56,714 bases of DNA from Bradyrhizobium sp. GTDB taxonomy: Bacteria > Pseudomonadota > Alphaproteobacteria > Rhizobiales > Xanthobacteraceae. The stretch lies in NCBI RefSeq assembly GCF_004799445.1, contig NZ_SSNA01000181.1:1-56714 (forward strand), read 5' to 3'. Below the pieces are notes generated by a model that did no database searches, was not told where the DNA came from, and was given only the letters and a program-made list of their open reading frames with translations. Position 1 is the first letter of the stretch; every line of letters begins with the position of its first letter. A program made the translations under genes and the position numbers. Shown here piece after piece: positions 33,789 through 42,342 of this stretch.

Positions 33789-35249
33789 ATGAACGAGCAA
33801 TCGATGACCGTCCGCGGCAAGGATCGCTACAAGTCCGGCGTGATGGAATACAAGAAGATGGGCTACTGGGAGCCCGACTACGAGCCGAAGGACACCGACA
33901 TCATCGCGCTGTTCCGGGTGACGCCGCAGGATGGCGTCGATCCGATCGAGGCCTCGGCGGCGGTGGCCGGCGAATCCTCGACCGCGACTTGGACGGTGGT
34001 ATGGACGGATCGTCTCACGGCGGCGGAGAAATATCGCGCCAAATGCTACCGCGTCGATCCCGTGCCGAATTCGCCGGGGCAATATTTCGCCTACATCGCC
34101 TATGATCTCGACCTGTTCGAGAACGGATCGATTGCCAATCTGTCGGCCTCGATCATCGGCAACGTGTTCGGTTTCAAGCCGCTGAAGGCGCTGCGGCTCG
34201 AGGACATGCGGCTGCCCGTGGCCTATGTGAAGACGTTTCAGGGCCCGGCGACCGGGATCGTGGTCGAGCGCGAACGCATGGACAAGTTCGGACGTCCGCT
34301 GCTTGGCGCCACCGTGAAGCCGAAGCTCGGCCTGTCGGGGCGCAACTACGGGCGCGTGGTCTATGAGGCGCTAAAGGGCGGGCTCGACTTCACCAAGGAC
34401 GACGAGAACATCAATTCGCAGCCGTTCATGCACTGGCGCGAACGGTTTCTCTATTGCATGGAGGCGGTCAACAAGGCCCAAGCGGCGTCCGGCGAGATCA
34501 AGGGAACCTATCTCAACGTCACCGCCGGTACCATGGAAGACATGTACGAGCGTGCGGAGTTCGCCAAGGAGCTCGGTTCTGTCGTCATCATGATTGATCT
34601 GGTGATCGGTTACACCGCGATCCAGTCGATGGCGAAATGGGCGCGCCGCAACGACATGATCCTGCATCTGCATCGGGCGGGGCATTCGACCTACACACGG
34701 CAACGAAACCACGGCGTATCATTCCGCGTGATCGCGAAATGGATGCGGCTCGCCGGCGTCGATCATATTCACGCCGGAACGGTTGTCGGCAAGCTCGAAG
34801 GCGATCCCGCGACGACGCGCGGTTACTACGACATCTGCCGCGAGGACTTCAATCGGATGCAGCTCGAGCACGGCGTGTTCTTTGATCAGAACTGGGCCAG
34901 TCTCAACAAGCTGATGCCGGTGGCGTCAGGCGGCATTCACGCCGGCCAGATGCATCAATTGCTCGACCATCTCGGTGAAGACGTGGTGCTGCAGTTCGGT
35001 GGCGGCACCATCGGTCATCCCATGGGAATCCAGGCGGGCGCCACCGCCAACCGTGTCGCTCTGGAAGCGATGATTCTCGCCCGCAACGAAGGCCGCGATT
35101 ATCTGCATGAAGGCCCCGAGATTCTCGCCAAGGCGGCACAGACCTGCACGCCACTGAAATCGGCACTGGAGGTCTGGAAGGACGTCACCTTCAATTACGA
35201 GTCCACCGACATGCCGGACTATGCCCCCACCGCCAGCGTCTCGATGTAA
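33789..35249 (+). CDS. cbbL: Rubisco large subunit, red-type form IC
   Basis: A 486-residue large subunit of ribulose-1,5-bisphosphate carboxylase/oxygenase. The N terminus (RYKSGVMEYKKMGYWEPDYEP) and the linked cbbX mark it as red-type, form IC. Catalytic residues are all present: K177 in KPKLGLSGRN, the carbamylated lysine K203 in GGLDFTKDDEN followed by Asp and Glu, the histidine in LHRAGHSTYTRQRNHG and loop 6 lysine K335 in GTVVGKLEGDP. It carboxylates RuBP but also oxygenates it to 2-phosphoglycolate. A good ribosome site (TGAGGAG) precedes it, and cbbS follows after 11 bases. Confidence 0.97.
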   Translation: MNEQSMTVRGKDRYKSGVMEYKKMGYWEPDYEPKDTDIIALFRVTPQDGVDPIEASAAVAGESSTATWTVVWTDRLTAAEKYRAKCYRVDPVPNSPGQYFAYIAYDLDLFENGSIANLSASIIGNVFGFKPLKALRLEDMRLPVAYVKTFQGPATGIVVERERMDKFGRPLLGATVKPKLGLSGRNYGRVVYEALKGGLDFTKDDENINSQPFMHWRERFLYCMEAVNKAQAASGEIKGTYLNVTAGTMEDMYERAEFAKELGSVVIMIDLVIGYTAIQSMAKWARRNDMILHLHRAGHSTYTRQRNHGVSFRVIAKWMRLAGVDHIHAGTVVGKLEGDPATTRGYYDICREDFNRMQLEHGVFFDQNWASLNKLMPVASGGIHAGQMHQLLDHLGEDVVLQFGGGTIGHPMGIQAGATANRVALEAMILARNEGRDYLHEGPEILAKAAQTCTPLKSALEVWKDVTFNYESTDMPDYAPTASVSM

Positions 35250-35260
35250 GGAACAGGATC

Positions 35261-35686
35261 ATGCGCGTCACCCAGGGTTGTTTTTCATTCCTGCCCGATC
35301 TCACCGACGAACAGATTTCGCGGCAGGTCCAGTATTGCCTCGGCAAGGGCTGGGCGGTGAACATCGAATTCACCGACGATCCGCATCCTCGCAATAATTT
35401 CTGGGAAATGTGGGGGCTGCCGATGTTCGATCTCCATGACGCCGCGGGCGTGCTGATGGAACTGAACGAATGCCGCAAGGTGTACGGCGACCGCTACATC
35501 CGGATGTCGGCCTTCGATTCCAGCCACGGCTGGGAGTCGGTGCGGCTGTCGTTCATCGTCAACCGGCCGAAACAGGAACCCGGCTTTCGTCTCGATCGCC
35601 ACGAAGCGAACGGCCGCAACATCCGCTACACCACGAAATCGTATGCTGTCGACCGTCCCGAGGGCATGCGCTACGGTGACAAATGA
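35261..35686 (+). CDS. cbbS: Rubisco small subunit, red-type
   Basis: A 141-residue small subunit opening with RVTQGCFSFLPDLTDEQISRQVQYCL, which is standard for red-type form I enzymes. The WEMWGLPMFD segment forms part of the contact surface with the large subunit. The extended C-terminal hairpin after VNRPKQEPGF is typical of form IC/ID, where it plugs the solvent channel of the L8S8 complex. It overlaps cbbX by four bases. Confidence 0.96.
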   Translation: MRVTQGCFSFLPDLTDEQISRQVQYCLGKGWAVNIEFTDDPHPRNNFWEMWGLPMFDLHDAAGVLMELNECRKVYGDRYIRMSAFDSSHGWESVRLSFIVNRPKQEPGFRLDRHEANGRNIRYTTKSYAVDRPEGMRYGDK

Positions 35687-36618
35687 ATTCGCCAGTCAGC
35701 CCATCGGCCGTCCCGCAAGATGCGGACCAGACCCCGCCGCTCGAGCGGGTCGACCTGCGCCGCGAGTTCAACGACGTCGGCATCGGCGAGGTACTCGACC
35801 AGCTCGACCGGGAGCTGATCGGCCTGAAGCCGGTCAAAACGCGCATTCGCGAGATCGCCTCGCTGTTGCTGATCGAACGAATCCGCAAGCGCATGAACCT
35901 GACGTCGGAGGTGCCGACATTACATATGTCTTTCACTGGAAATCCCGGCACCGGCAAGACCACGGTGGCCCTGCGGATCGCCAGCATCCTGCACAAGCTC
36001 GGCTTTATCCGGCGCGGCCAGGTGGTGTCGGTCACCCGCGATGAACTGGTGGGGCAGTATATCGGGCACACCGCACCGAAGACCAAGGAGATATTGAAGA
36101 AGGCAATGGGCGGAGTCCTGTTTATCGACGAAGCTTATTACCTGCATCGGCCCGACAACGAGCGCGACTACGGGCAGGAAGCGATCGAGATCCTGCTGCA
36201 GGTGATGGAATCGCAGCGTGAGAATCTGGTGGTGATCCTCGCCGGTTACGGCGACCGCATGGAAAAATTCTTCGCCAGCAATCCCGGCTTCCGCTCCCGG
36301 ATCGCCCACCACATCGACTTTCCCGACTATTCCGACGACGAGTTGCTGGCGATCGCGGCATTGATGCTGCACGATATGAATTACAGGTTTAGCCCCGATG
36401 CGCGCCAGGCGTTCATTCGCTACATCAGCTTGCGCAAGGCCCAACCATTGTTTTCCAACGCACGTTCGATCCGAAACGCGCTCGATCGCATGCGGCTGCG
36501 CCAGGCCAACCGGCTGGTCGCCGACCTCGACCGCGTCCTGACCGCCAGCGACATCATGTCGTTGGAGGCAACCGATGTGCTCGCCAGCCGGGTATTCTTG
36601 AGCAGCCCTGGCGGGTGA
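35683..36618 (+). CDS. cbbX: Red-type Rubisco activase
   Basis: A 311-residue AAA+ ATPase that removes inhibitory sugar phosphates from red-type Rubisco by pulling on the large-subunit C terminus. Walker A is GNPGTGKTT at 86-94, Walker B is VLFIDEAYYL at 145-154, and the pore loop region YIGHT is at 126-130. Arg-finger and sensor regions follow (NPGFRSRIAHHIDFPDY). Such proteins are allosterically activated by RuBP. It is the last gene of the operon; no hairpin terminator is obvious in the 200 bases behind it. Confidence 0.95.
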   Translation: MNSPVSPSAVPQDADQTPPLERVDLRREFNDVGIGEVLDQLDRELIGLKPVKTRIREIASLLLIERIRKRMNLTSEVPTLHMSFTGNPGTGKTTVALRIASILHKLGFIRRGQVVSVTRDELVGQYIGHTAPKTKEILKKAMGGVLFIDEAYYLHRPDNERDYGQEAIEILLQVMESQRENLVVILAGYGDRMEKFFASNPGFRSRIAHHIDFPDYSDDELLAIAALMLHDMNYRFSPDARQAFIRYISLRKAQPLFSNARSIRNALDRMRLRQANRLVADLDRVLTASDIMSLEATDVLASRVFLSSPGG

Positions 36619-36816
36619 AATCGACGTGGTGAGAGCCCGAAGTTCAAGGTCCTAACGCGCGTTCGGTTTTGCCCCCCGGCTCAATCGGCAGATCGATTCT
36701 GACCGGCCGCCGTTGGGGCAAAGCGGTCGTTTCGCAAGCGAGCCGGAAGCCGTTGCGCTGGACTTTGCACTTAGATTTGAATCGCGTCCCGACAGCCGAT
36801 CGTCTATGGTGTGCTT

Positions 36817-37176
36817 ATGTCGCGCCTCGTATTTCTGTCGATTGCTATCGTCCTGTCGCTGCTGCCGGTCGTCGCGCCGGCTGCGCCAGCTCATAAACGT
36901 CCGGCGCCAGTCTGGCATGGCTACGGCTTCCTGCCGGGCTATCATCAGCCGCTGAGCAACAGCCTTCCACTTTACGCCCAGAAAGATGCGATGCGGCGCC
37001 AGGCGCGCCACAACCGGCGCCCCTGGTATATCGATCCAATCCCACGGTATTACGGGTACGATGACGAGTGGCACTATTTCGGCCGGCCCGGCTTTTACGG
37101 TGGTCGCTACAATGGCGGCACCTTCGGCCCTTGCTGGACGCGGACGCCGATCGGGCCGGTCTGGAATTGCGGCTGA
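36817..37176 (+). CDS. Small exported hypothetical protein
   Basis: A 119-residue protein with a clear signal peptide (about residues 1-24, ending PAAPAH). The mature part is rich in Tyr, Gly, Pro and His, including YYGYDDEWHYFGRPGFYGGRY, and has two cysteines near the end (GPCWTRTPIGPVWNCG) that could pair. Proteins of this type are common, uncharacterised envelope proteins of Bradyrhizobium. I start at ATG 36817 rather than the GTG six bases upstream. It begins 198 bases after cbbX and is unlikely to belong to that operon. Confidence 0.7.
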   Translation: MSRLVFLSIAIVLSLLPVVAPAAPAHKRPAPVWHGYGFLPGYHQPLSNSLPLYAQKDAMRRQARHNRRPWYIDPIPRYYGYDDEWHYFGRPGFYGGRYNGGTFGPCWTRTPIGPVWNCG

Positions 37177-37220
37177 TCAAGCTTAAAGACCGCGCGCCTG
37201 TGCATCCGCTTGCCGGCAAC

Positions 37221-37244
37221 GGCGGCTGATGGCGCGAAGCGGAC
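37221..37244. repeat. Dispersed intergenic repeat, copy B
   Basis: The block GGCGGCTGATGGCGCGAAG followed by CGGAC; 22 of its 24 bases match copy C at 38783-38806. It lies between the small exported protein and the diguanylate cyclase. Confidence 0.5.
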
Positions 37245-37433
37245 GGTCGGCGCGGCACGCACTGACTACCCCGAGGCTCGCAAGATTGCATCGGTAATGA
37301 AAGCGACACGCAGAACGATCGCCGCCTGATCGAATTCTTAGCAACGTAAGCTAACCGTTAACTTCGTTCCGAAATTCCTTGGAAAGCACCGGGACTGCAT
37401 ACTGATACCCTGCAAGGCAAACAGGGTGCCGAT

Positions 37434-38651
37434 TTGTCAGTCACGCTCGAAACAGTCGAAGCCTTCATGGGGCGCGGAAGGCGCACGATCGTATTCCCTG
37501 CTGCACTGGAACGACAGTTCGAGCAAGACACGCAAGAGCGGCGGTGCGCGCGACTTAGAGTAGGTATCCTTGTTTCAGCCGTCCTGTATAATTTCCTCTT
37601 GATCGCCGATTGGCTGCTCGTTCCTGATGTGCTTCGCGTTGCTACGCTGCTTCATCTCGGCCTGGTCACGCCGTGGATGCTCTTTGCCGCCTGGGCGATG
37701 ACCAAGCGCCCGCCACCCTTCGTTCGCGAATGTTTGGCCGCCAGCGTTCCGCTGTTCATCATTCTGCAGATAGACTACGGCTTTGCGTCCACGACAAGCG
37801 AAAGTGCCGCGCATTATCAGTACGTTGTCATTCCGACTCTTCTATACGCGAACGTATCGCTGCATCGATTGCCATTTCGTTTTGCGCGCTTCGTAACTGC
37901 GGCCGTCATAATTTGTCATGCGGCCGTCGTTCTGTCGGCCAACTACATTTCCAATCCGGTCGCGGTCATGATCCTGGTCCAACTCGCGATCTGCGCGTAT
38001 ATCACTCTGGTTGCCAACTACACGATGGAGCGCGATTTGAGACGCGCTTATCTATTCTCCCTGCGAGACCGCCTTCGCCATTCGCTAGCCGATGCAGCAT
38101 CAAGGCGCGATTCCCTCACCGGTCTGGCGAACCGCCATCACCTGGAAATCGAGCTGCGCCGGCTGTGGGCGGCGAATGGCGAACCACATCCAATGGTGTC
38201 GGTCATTTTGATGGACATCGACCACTTCAAGCGGCTCAACGACAGATACGGCCATGGCGCGGGCGATCTCTGCCTGAAGCGGCTGGCTGCGATCCTGATC
38301 GCCGAGGTCGGCGCTGGGTCGGAAGTGGTGATCCGATACGGCGGCGAAGAATTTCTGATAGTGCTGCCCGCGGTGCAGTTGGTTGATGCGATGCGGGTCG
38401 CCGAAAGGATTCGAAGGTCGGTCGAAAAGGCGACCATTCCAAACGAAGGGCCTGGCTTCGGAATCGTCACTGCGAGTTTCGGCGTCGCGTCGGCTTATGT
38501 TAACGAACTCACGGGAGCGGAGCTGATTGCCGCCGCGGATACGGCTCTCTATGCGGCAAAGCAAAAGGGACGAAACCAGGTGTGGCCGCCGCTTGCGGCA
38601 CCAGGCGGCACCTCAAACATCGAACAGGTATCGTTTCGGGATCGCGCCTGA
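37434..38651 (+). CDS. Membrane-bound diguanylate cyclase (GGDEF)
   Basis: A 405-residue protein. The N-terminal half has about five or six hydrophobic segments (for example LRVGILVSAVLYNFLLIADWLL and AVMILVQLAICAYITLVANY), an MASE-like membrane sensor of unknown signal. The GGDEF domain covers about 220-390, with RDSLTGLANRHHLE, DIDHFKRLNDRYGHGAGD and the signature GGEEF, so it should make cyclic di-GMP. The usual inhibitory RxxD I-site before GGEEF is replaced by AGSE, so product inhibition is probably absent. The start is a TTG with AGGG upstream; an ATG at codon 12 is the alternative. Confidence 0.88.
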   Translation: MSVTLETVEAFMGRGRRTIVFPAALERQFEQDTQERRCARLRVGILVSAVLYNFLLIADWLLVPDVLRVATLLHLGLVTPWMLFAAWAMTKRPPPFVRECLAASVPLFIILQIDYGFASTTSESAAHYQYVVIPTLLYANVSLHRLPFRFARFVTAAVIICHAAVVLSANYISNPVAVMILVQLAICAYITLVANYTMERDLRRAYLFSLRDRLRHSLADAASRRDSLTGLANRHHLEIELRRLWAANGEPHPMVSVILMDIDHFKRLNDRYGHGAGDLCLKRLAAILIAEVGAGSEVVIRYGGEEFLIVLPAVQLVDAMRVAERIRRSVEKATIPNEGPGFGIVTASFGVASAYVNELTGAELIAAADTALYAAKQKGRNQVWPPLAAPGGTSNIEQVSFRDRA

Positions 38652-38782
38652 ATTCCCGCCGTTGCTCCGATGCCGATCATAGTCGCTCCCTAAGCTATCG
38701 CCCTTTTCTGTGCGTGCCATGGCCTCTTCAGCGATACCCGCGGCGGGTTTTCGCACATGAAGTCAATGTCAGTTTGTCGAAC

Positions 38783-38806
38783 GGCCGCTGTTGGCGCGAA
38801 GCGGAC
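38783..38806. repeat. Dispersed intergenic repeat, copy C
   Basis: GGCCGCTGTTGGCGCGAAGC followed by GGAC, in the 190-base gap between the diguanylate cyclase and the convergent Gre-family gene. It matches copies A and B. Confidence 0.5.
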
Positions 38807-38841
38807 ATTTTCGAATATCGGCTGCGTCCGGTGCGGGCGGG

Positions 38842-39324
38842 TTACGAGATCGCCATGATCTCAAGTTCCTGACCGGATGTACCGACGACATCCCCAACAG
38901 CTTTGCCCATCAGAAGCCGTGCCACCGGGGATACGAAGGAAACAGAACCGGCCTTGGGGTCCGCTTCGTCCTCACCCACGATATGATATTTCTGCACGCG
39001 CCCATCCTCGCGCCTGAAGGTCACCGTGCTCGCAAAGGCAACAATATCGGTTGACGTAGTCTTGGGGACCACCTGAGCCGACCGAACTCTGGCGGCAAAG
39101 TAGCGCACATCGCGCAAGGGGATGGCTGCCTGGCGCCGCCGTTCATTGACGTCTTCGATCTTCTGCGCGGTCTCAAACGCCTCGCGCGCCTGCTGGAGCT
39201 GAAGTTCCAGAGCCTTCAATCCTGATTCCGTCACAAGGTTCGGATGAGGTGAAACCGGGCGGTCGGGCAGCAGCGTTTCTGACGCGGTTTCGGCACTGTC
39301 TTCCTTGGTGAAAGCAACGCTCAA
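38842..39324 (-). CDS. GreA/GreB-family elongation factor-like protein
   Basis: A 160-residue protein of Gre type: an N-terminal helical hairpin (about 34-84, LVTESGLKALELQLQQAREAF onward) and a C-terminal FKBP-like domain (IVGEDEADPKAGSVSFVSPVARLLMGKAVGDVV). Classical GreA carries GDLSENAEY at the hairpin tip for RNA cleavage by RNA polymerase. Here the tip reads IEDVNERRRQAAIPL, so the acidic pair is only partly conserved. It may bind the secondary channel of RNA polymerase with a modified activity. The start is a TTG at 39324, well supported by AGAGGAG. The gene stands alone. Confidence 0.85.
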   Translation of the reverse strand: MSVAFTKEDSAETASETLLPDRPVSPHPNLVTESGLKALELQLQQAREAFETAQKIEDVNERRRQAAIPLRDVRYFAARVRSAQVVPKTTSTDIVAFASTVTFRREDGRVQKYHIVGEDEADPKAGSVSFVSPVARLLMGKAVGDVVGTSGQELEIMAIS

Positions 39325-39383
39325 GCTCGGACTCCTCTGAAGGGACTAGGCCGGAAAATGTCTGGTCAGTGATGGCAACAGGC

Positions 39384-40406
39384 TCAGCGCCAGCCGAGAG
39401 CCGGAGCCACGTGGGTCAGGATCGATTCAATGACGTGAGTATTGTAGGCAACGCCGAGTTGGTTCGGCACGGTCAAGAGTAACGTGTCGGCCTCCATGAT
39501 GGCCTCGTCCTTTTTGAGCTGCTCAATCAGAACGCCCGGCTCGGCCGCATAACCGCGGCCGAAAATCGCCTGGGTCTGCGGGTCGATAAAGCCGATCTGG
39601 TCATCATCTTCTCCACCACGGCCGAAGTAAGTACGATCGCGATCGTCCATGATCGCGACAATGCTGCGGCTAACGGACACCCGTGGCTCGCGCTGGTGGC
39701 CTGCCTCCTTCCAGGCCGAGCGGTAGGCTCTGATCTGGGCAGCCTGCTGGATGTGGAAAGGCTCGCCAGTTTCGTTGTTCTTGAGCGTCGAACTCTGCAG
39801 GCTCATGCCCAGCTTCGCTGCCCATATGGCCGTGGCGTTCGAGCCGGCTCCCCACCAGATGCGATCACGCAGCCCCGAGGAGTGCGGTTCAGGACGCAGC
39901 AATCCCGGCGGGTTTGGAAACATCGGGCGCGGACTGGGCTGCGCGAAGCCTTGGCCGCGCAGCACGTCGAGAAAGACCTCTGCATGGCGTCGACCCATAT
40001 CGGCATCGCTCTCGCCCTCGGCCGGTTGATAGCCGAAATACCGCCAGCCATCGATGACCTGTTCGGGCGATCCTCTGCTAAGGCCAAGCTGCAGGCGTCC
40101 CCCCGAGATCAGATCGGCCGCGCCGGCGTCCTCGGCCATGTAGAGTGGGTTCTCATAGCGCATGTCGATGACCGCGGTGCCTATCTCGATGCGGCTGGTC
40201 TTCGCGCCGACGGCTGCCAGCAAAGGGAAGGGTGAGGCGAGTTGGCGGGCGAAGTGATGAACGCGAAAATAGGCGCCGTCGGCGCCCAACTCCTCAGCCG
40301 CGACGGCCAGGTCGATGGATTGCAGGAGCGCGTCCGCCGCCGAGCGGGTCTGCGACTGGGAAGAGGGCGTCCAGTGCCCGAACGATAGGAATCCGATGTT
40401 TTTCAT
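39384..40406 (-). CDS. LLM-class flavin-dependent oxidoreductase
   Basis: A 340-residue luciferase-like monooxygenase-family protein with a TIM-barrel fold. Diagnostic segments are GFLSFGHWTP at the start, AEELGADGAYFRVHHFARQLASPFPLLAAVGAKTSRIEIGTAV, GRLQLGLSRGSPEQVIDGW and a C-terminal LLLTVPNQLG. It uses FMNH2 or F420-type flavin, and the substrate is unknown. It lies behind the Gre-family gene on the same strand with 59 bases between, and upstream is an intergenic gap before the divergent GH13 gene. Confidence 0.88.
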   Translation of the reverse strand: MKNIGFLSFGHWTPSSQSQTRSAADALLQSIDLAVAAEELGADGAYFRVHHFARQLASPFPLLAAVGAKTSRIEIGTAVIDMRYENPLYMAEDAGAADLISGGRLQLGLSRGSPEQVIDGWRYFGYQPAEGESDADMGRRHAEVFLDVLRGQGFAQPSPRPMFPNPPGLLRPEPHSSGLRDRIWWGAGSNATAIWAAKLGMSLQSSTLKNNETGEPFHIQQAAQIRAYRSAWKEAGHQREPRVSVSRSIVAIMDDRDRTYFGRGGEDDDQIGFIDPQTQAIFGRGYAAEPGVLIEQLKKDEAIMEADTLLLTVPNQLGVAYNTHVIESILTHVAPALGWR

Positions 40407-40734
40407 ACCGGCAATCTATGCTTTTCCCGTCAATTTGCGACCCAGACTGTGAGCGGGGCTGCCCCCTCGCACCGAGCGCGGACCAGACTGCTCGTCGCCG
40501 TCATGAGGGGCGATGCCAACTTCGGCGGACGCCGGCCGCCGGCGCGACGCGGGCATCGACCAAAATATCGTCTCAATTCAAAGCTTTCCGCAACATTTTT
40601 GTTACGTTAGGGGTGCGCCTACGATCAGCCCGGCTCTGTCAAACATGGACTGGTTCGAGCACCTCATCTGTGGAGTGAACCGCTCCGCGCATCAGGCATT
40701 GTCTTGCCGCATGGAACGAGGACGGTTGCCCGGG
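40407..40734. other. Divergent intergenic region, 328 bases
   Basis: Separates the LLM oxidoreductase (minus) from the GH13 enzyme (plus). An AT-rich patch around 40560-40605 (CAAAGCTTTCC and AACATTTTTGTTACG) may carry a promoter. An open frame runs through from 40513 but has no domain similarity before the GH13 start, so no gene is called. Confidence 0.4.
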
Positions 40735-42342
40735 ATGAATCATAAAAAGGATTGGTGGCGGTACGCCGTCTTCTATCAGGTCTATCCGCGGTCGTTCCAG
40801 GATTCCAATGGCGACGGGGTGGGCGATCTCAGAGGGATTATTGAACGTCTGCCCTATTTGCGGTCGCTCGGCGTTGACGCCCTGTGGCTATCGCCGATCT
40901 TTCCCTCGCCAATGGCTGATTTCGGTTACGACATCTCGGACTATACCGGCATTGATCCACTGTTCGGCACCATGGATGAGTTCGATGCGCTGGCCTTTGC
41001 GGCGCATCACAGCGGCCTCAGGGTCATCCTCGATCTGGTGCCGAACCACACTTCCGATCAGCATCCATGGTTCGTCGAAAGCCGGGCCTCGCGCGACAAT
41101 CCCAAACGCGACTGGTATATCTGGCGCGATGGCAAGCCGGAGGGCGGGCCGCCGAACAACTGGCTGTCGGAATTTGGCGGATGTGCCTGGCAGCATGACG
41201 AGGCGACCGGCCAGTATTACTACCACGCCTTCCTGGCCCAGCAGCCGGATCTGAACTGGCGCAATCCCGCGGTGCGGGCGGCGATCTATGACATGATGCG
41301 CTTCTGGCTCGGCAAGGGTGTCGATGGATTCCGGGTCGATGTGATCTGGCACCTGATCAAGGATGCCGAATTTCGCGACAACCCGGCCAATCCGCACTTC
41401 GTCGAAGGCCGGCCGCCGCATGAGAAAATCCTCACGCAATACTCGACCGACCAGCCGGAGGTGCACGGCGTCATCGCCGAGATGCGCCGCGTCATCGACG
41501 AATTCGATGATCGCGTCCTGATCGGAGAGGTCTATCTGCCGCTGCACCGTCTCGTTGCCTATTATGGCAATAATCTTTCCGGCGCCCAGATTCCGTTCAA
41601 TTTCCTGCTGCTGTCGACGCCCTGGAACGCTCGGTCAATTGAAAAGACCGTGGCCGATTACGAATCCGCGTTGCCAGCCGGCGCGTGGCCGAACTGGGTG
41701 CTCGGCAATCATGACCGTCCGAGGGTCGCGAGCCGGGTCGGAAAGGAGCAGGCGCGCGTGGCGGCGATGCTGTTGCTCACCTTGCGGGGAACACCGACGC
41801 TTTATTATGGCGACGAGATCGGCATGCATCAGGTCGCGATCGCGCCCGACCAGGTGCGCGACCCCTTTGAGAAGAATGTGCCGGGTATTGGCGTCGGTCG
41901 CGATGGTTGCCGCACGCCGATGCAATGGGACGCAACGCCTGGCGCGGGATTTTCGACCGCCAAACCATGGTTGCCGTTGGCGGATGACTACAGGCATGAA
42001 AACGTAGCTAATCTGGATGCCGACATCGGCTCCATTCTCAGTCTCTACAAGGCATTGATCGCGCTCCGAAAGAAATTTCCGCAGCTTGTGACCGGTGCCT
42101 ATCAGCCGGTCGCGGCACGGGGCGATATCCTGCTCTATCGCCGCGAAGGTGAGGGCGGCGCCGTCGTCATTGCGTTAAATCTTGGTCCCGAGCCGGTTTC
42201 CGTCGCCTCGGGTTCGATCGGGTTTGGGCGCGAAATCGTGCTGTCGACATTTCTCGATCGCGAGGGCGAGAAAATACAAGGCGCGCTCGATCTGCGCGGC
42301 AATGAGGGCGTGATCCTGGGCGGGTCGGCTCAGGCGGGGTGA
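40735..42342 (+). CDS. GH13 alpha-glucosidase
   Basis: A 535-residue cytoplasmic glycoside hydrolase. Conserved regions: YQVYPRSFQDSNGDGVGDL near the start, LVPNHTS (about 101-107), nucleophile D202 in GFRVDVIWH, acid/base E265 in LIGEVYLP and transition-state Asp D327 in GNHDRPR, all intact. The GH13_30-like signature suggests an oligo-alpha-glucosidase acting on maltose-type alpha-1,4 or sucrose-type bonds. ATG 40735 is the likely start, with GAGGA twelve bases upstream; an ATG at 40711 is possible. It converges with the TreS-like gene, and the two coding regions overlap tail to tail by 13 bases. Confidence 0.88.
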   Translation: MNHKKDWWRYAVFYQVYPRSFQDSNGDGVGDLRGIIERLPYLRSLGVDALWLSPIFPSPMADFGYDISDYTGIDPLFGTMDEFDALAFAAHHSGLRVILDLVPNHTSDQHPWFVESRASRDNPKRDWYIWRDGKPEGGPPNNWLSEFGGCAWQHDEATGQYYYHAFLAQQPDLNWRNPAVRAAIYDMMRFWLGKGVDGFRVDVIWHLIKDAEFRDNPANPHFVEGRPPHEKILTQYSTDQPEVHGVIAEMRRVIDEFDDRVLIGEVYLPLHRLVAYYGNNLSGAQIPFNFLLLSTPWNARSIEKTVADYESALPAGAWPNWVLGNHDRPRVASRVGKEQARVAAMLLLTLRGTPTLYYGDEIGMHQVAIAPDQVRDPFEKNVPGIGVGRDGCRTPMQWDATPGAGFSTAKPWLPLADDYRHENVANLDADIGSILSLYKALIALRKKFPQLVTGAYQPVAARGDILLYRREGEGGAVVIALNLGPEPVSVASGSIGFGREIVLSTFLDREGEKIQGALDLRGNEGVILGGSAQAG

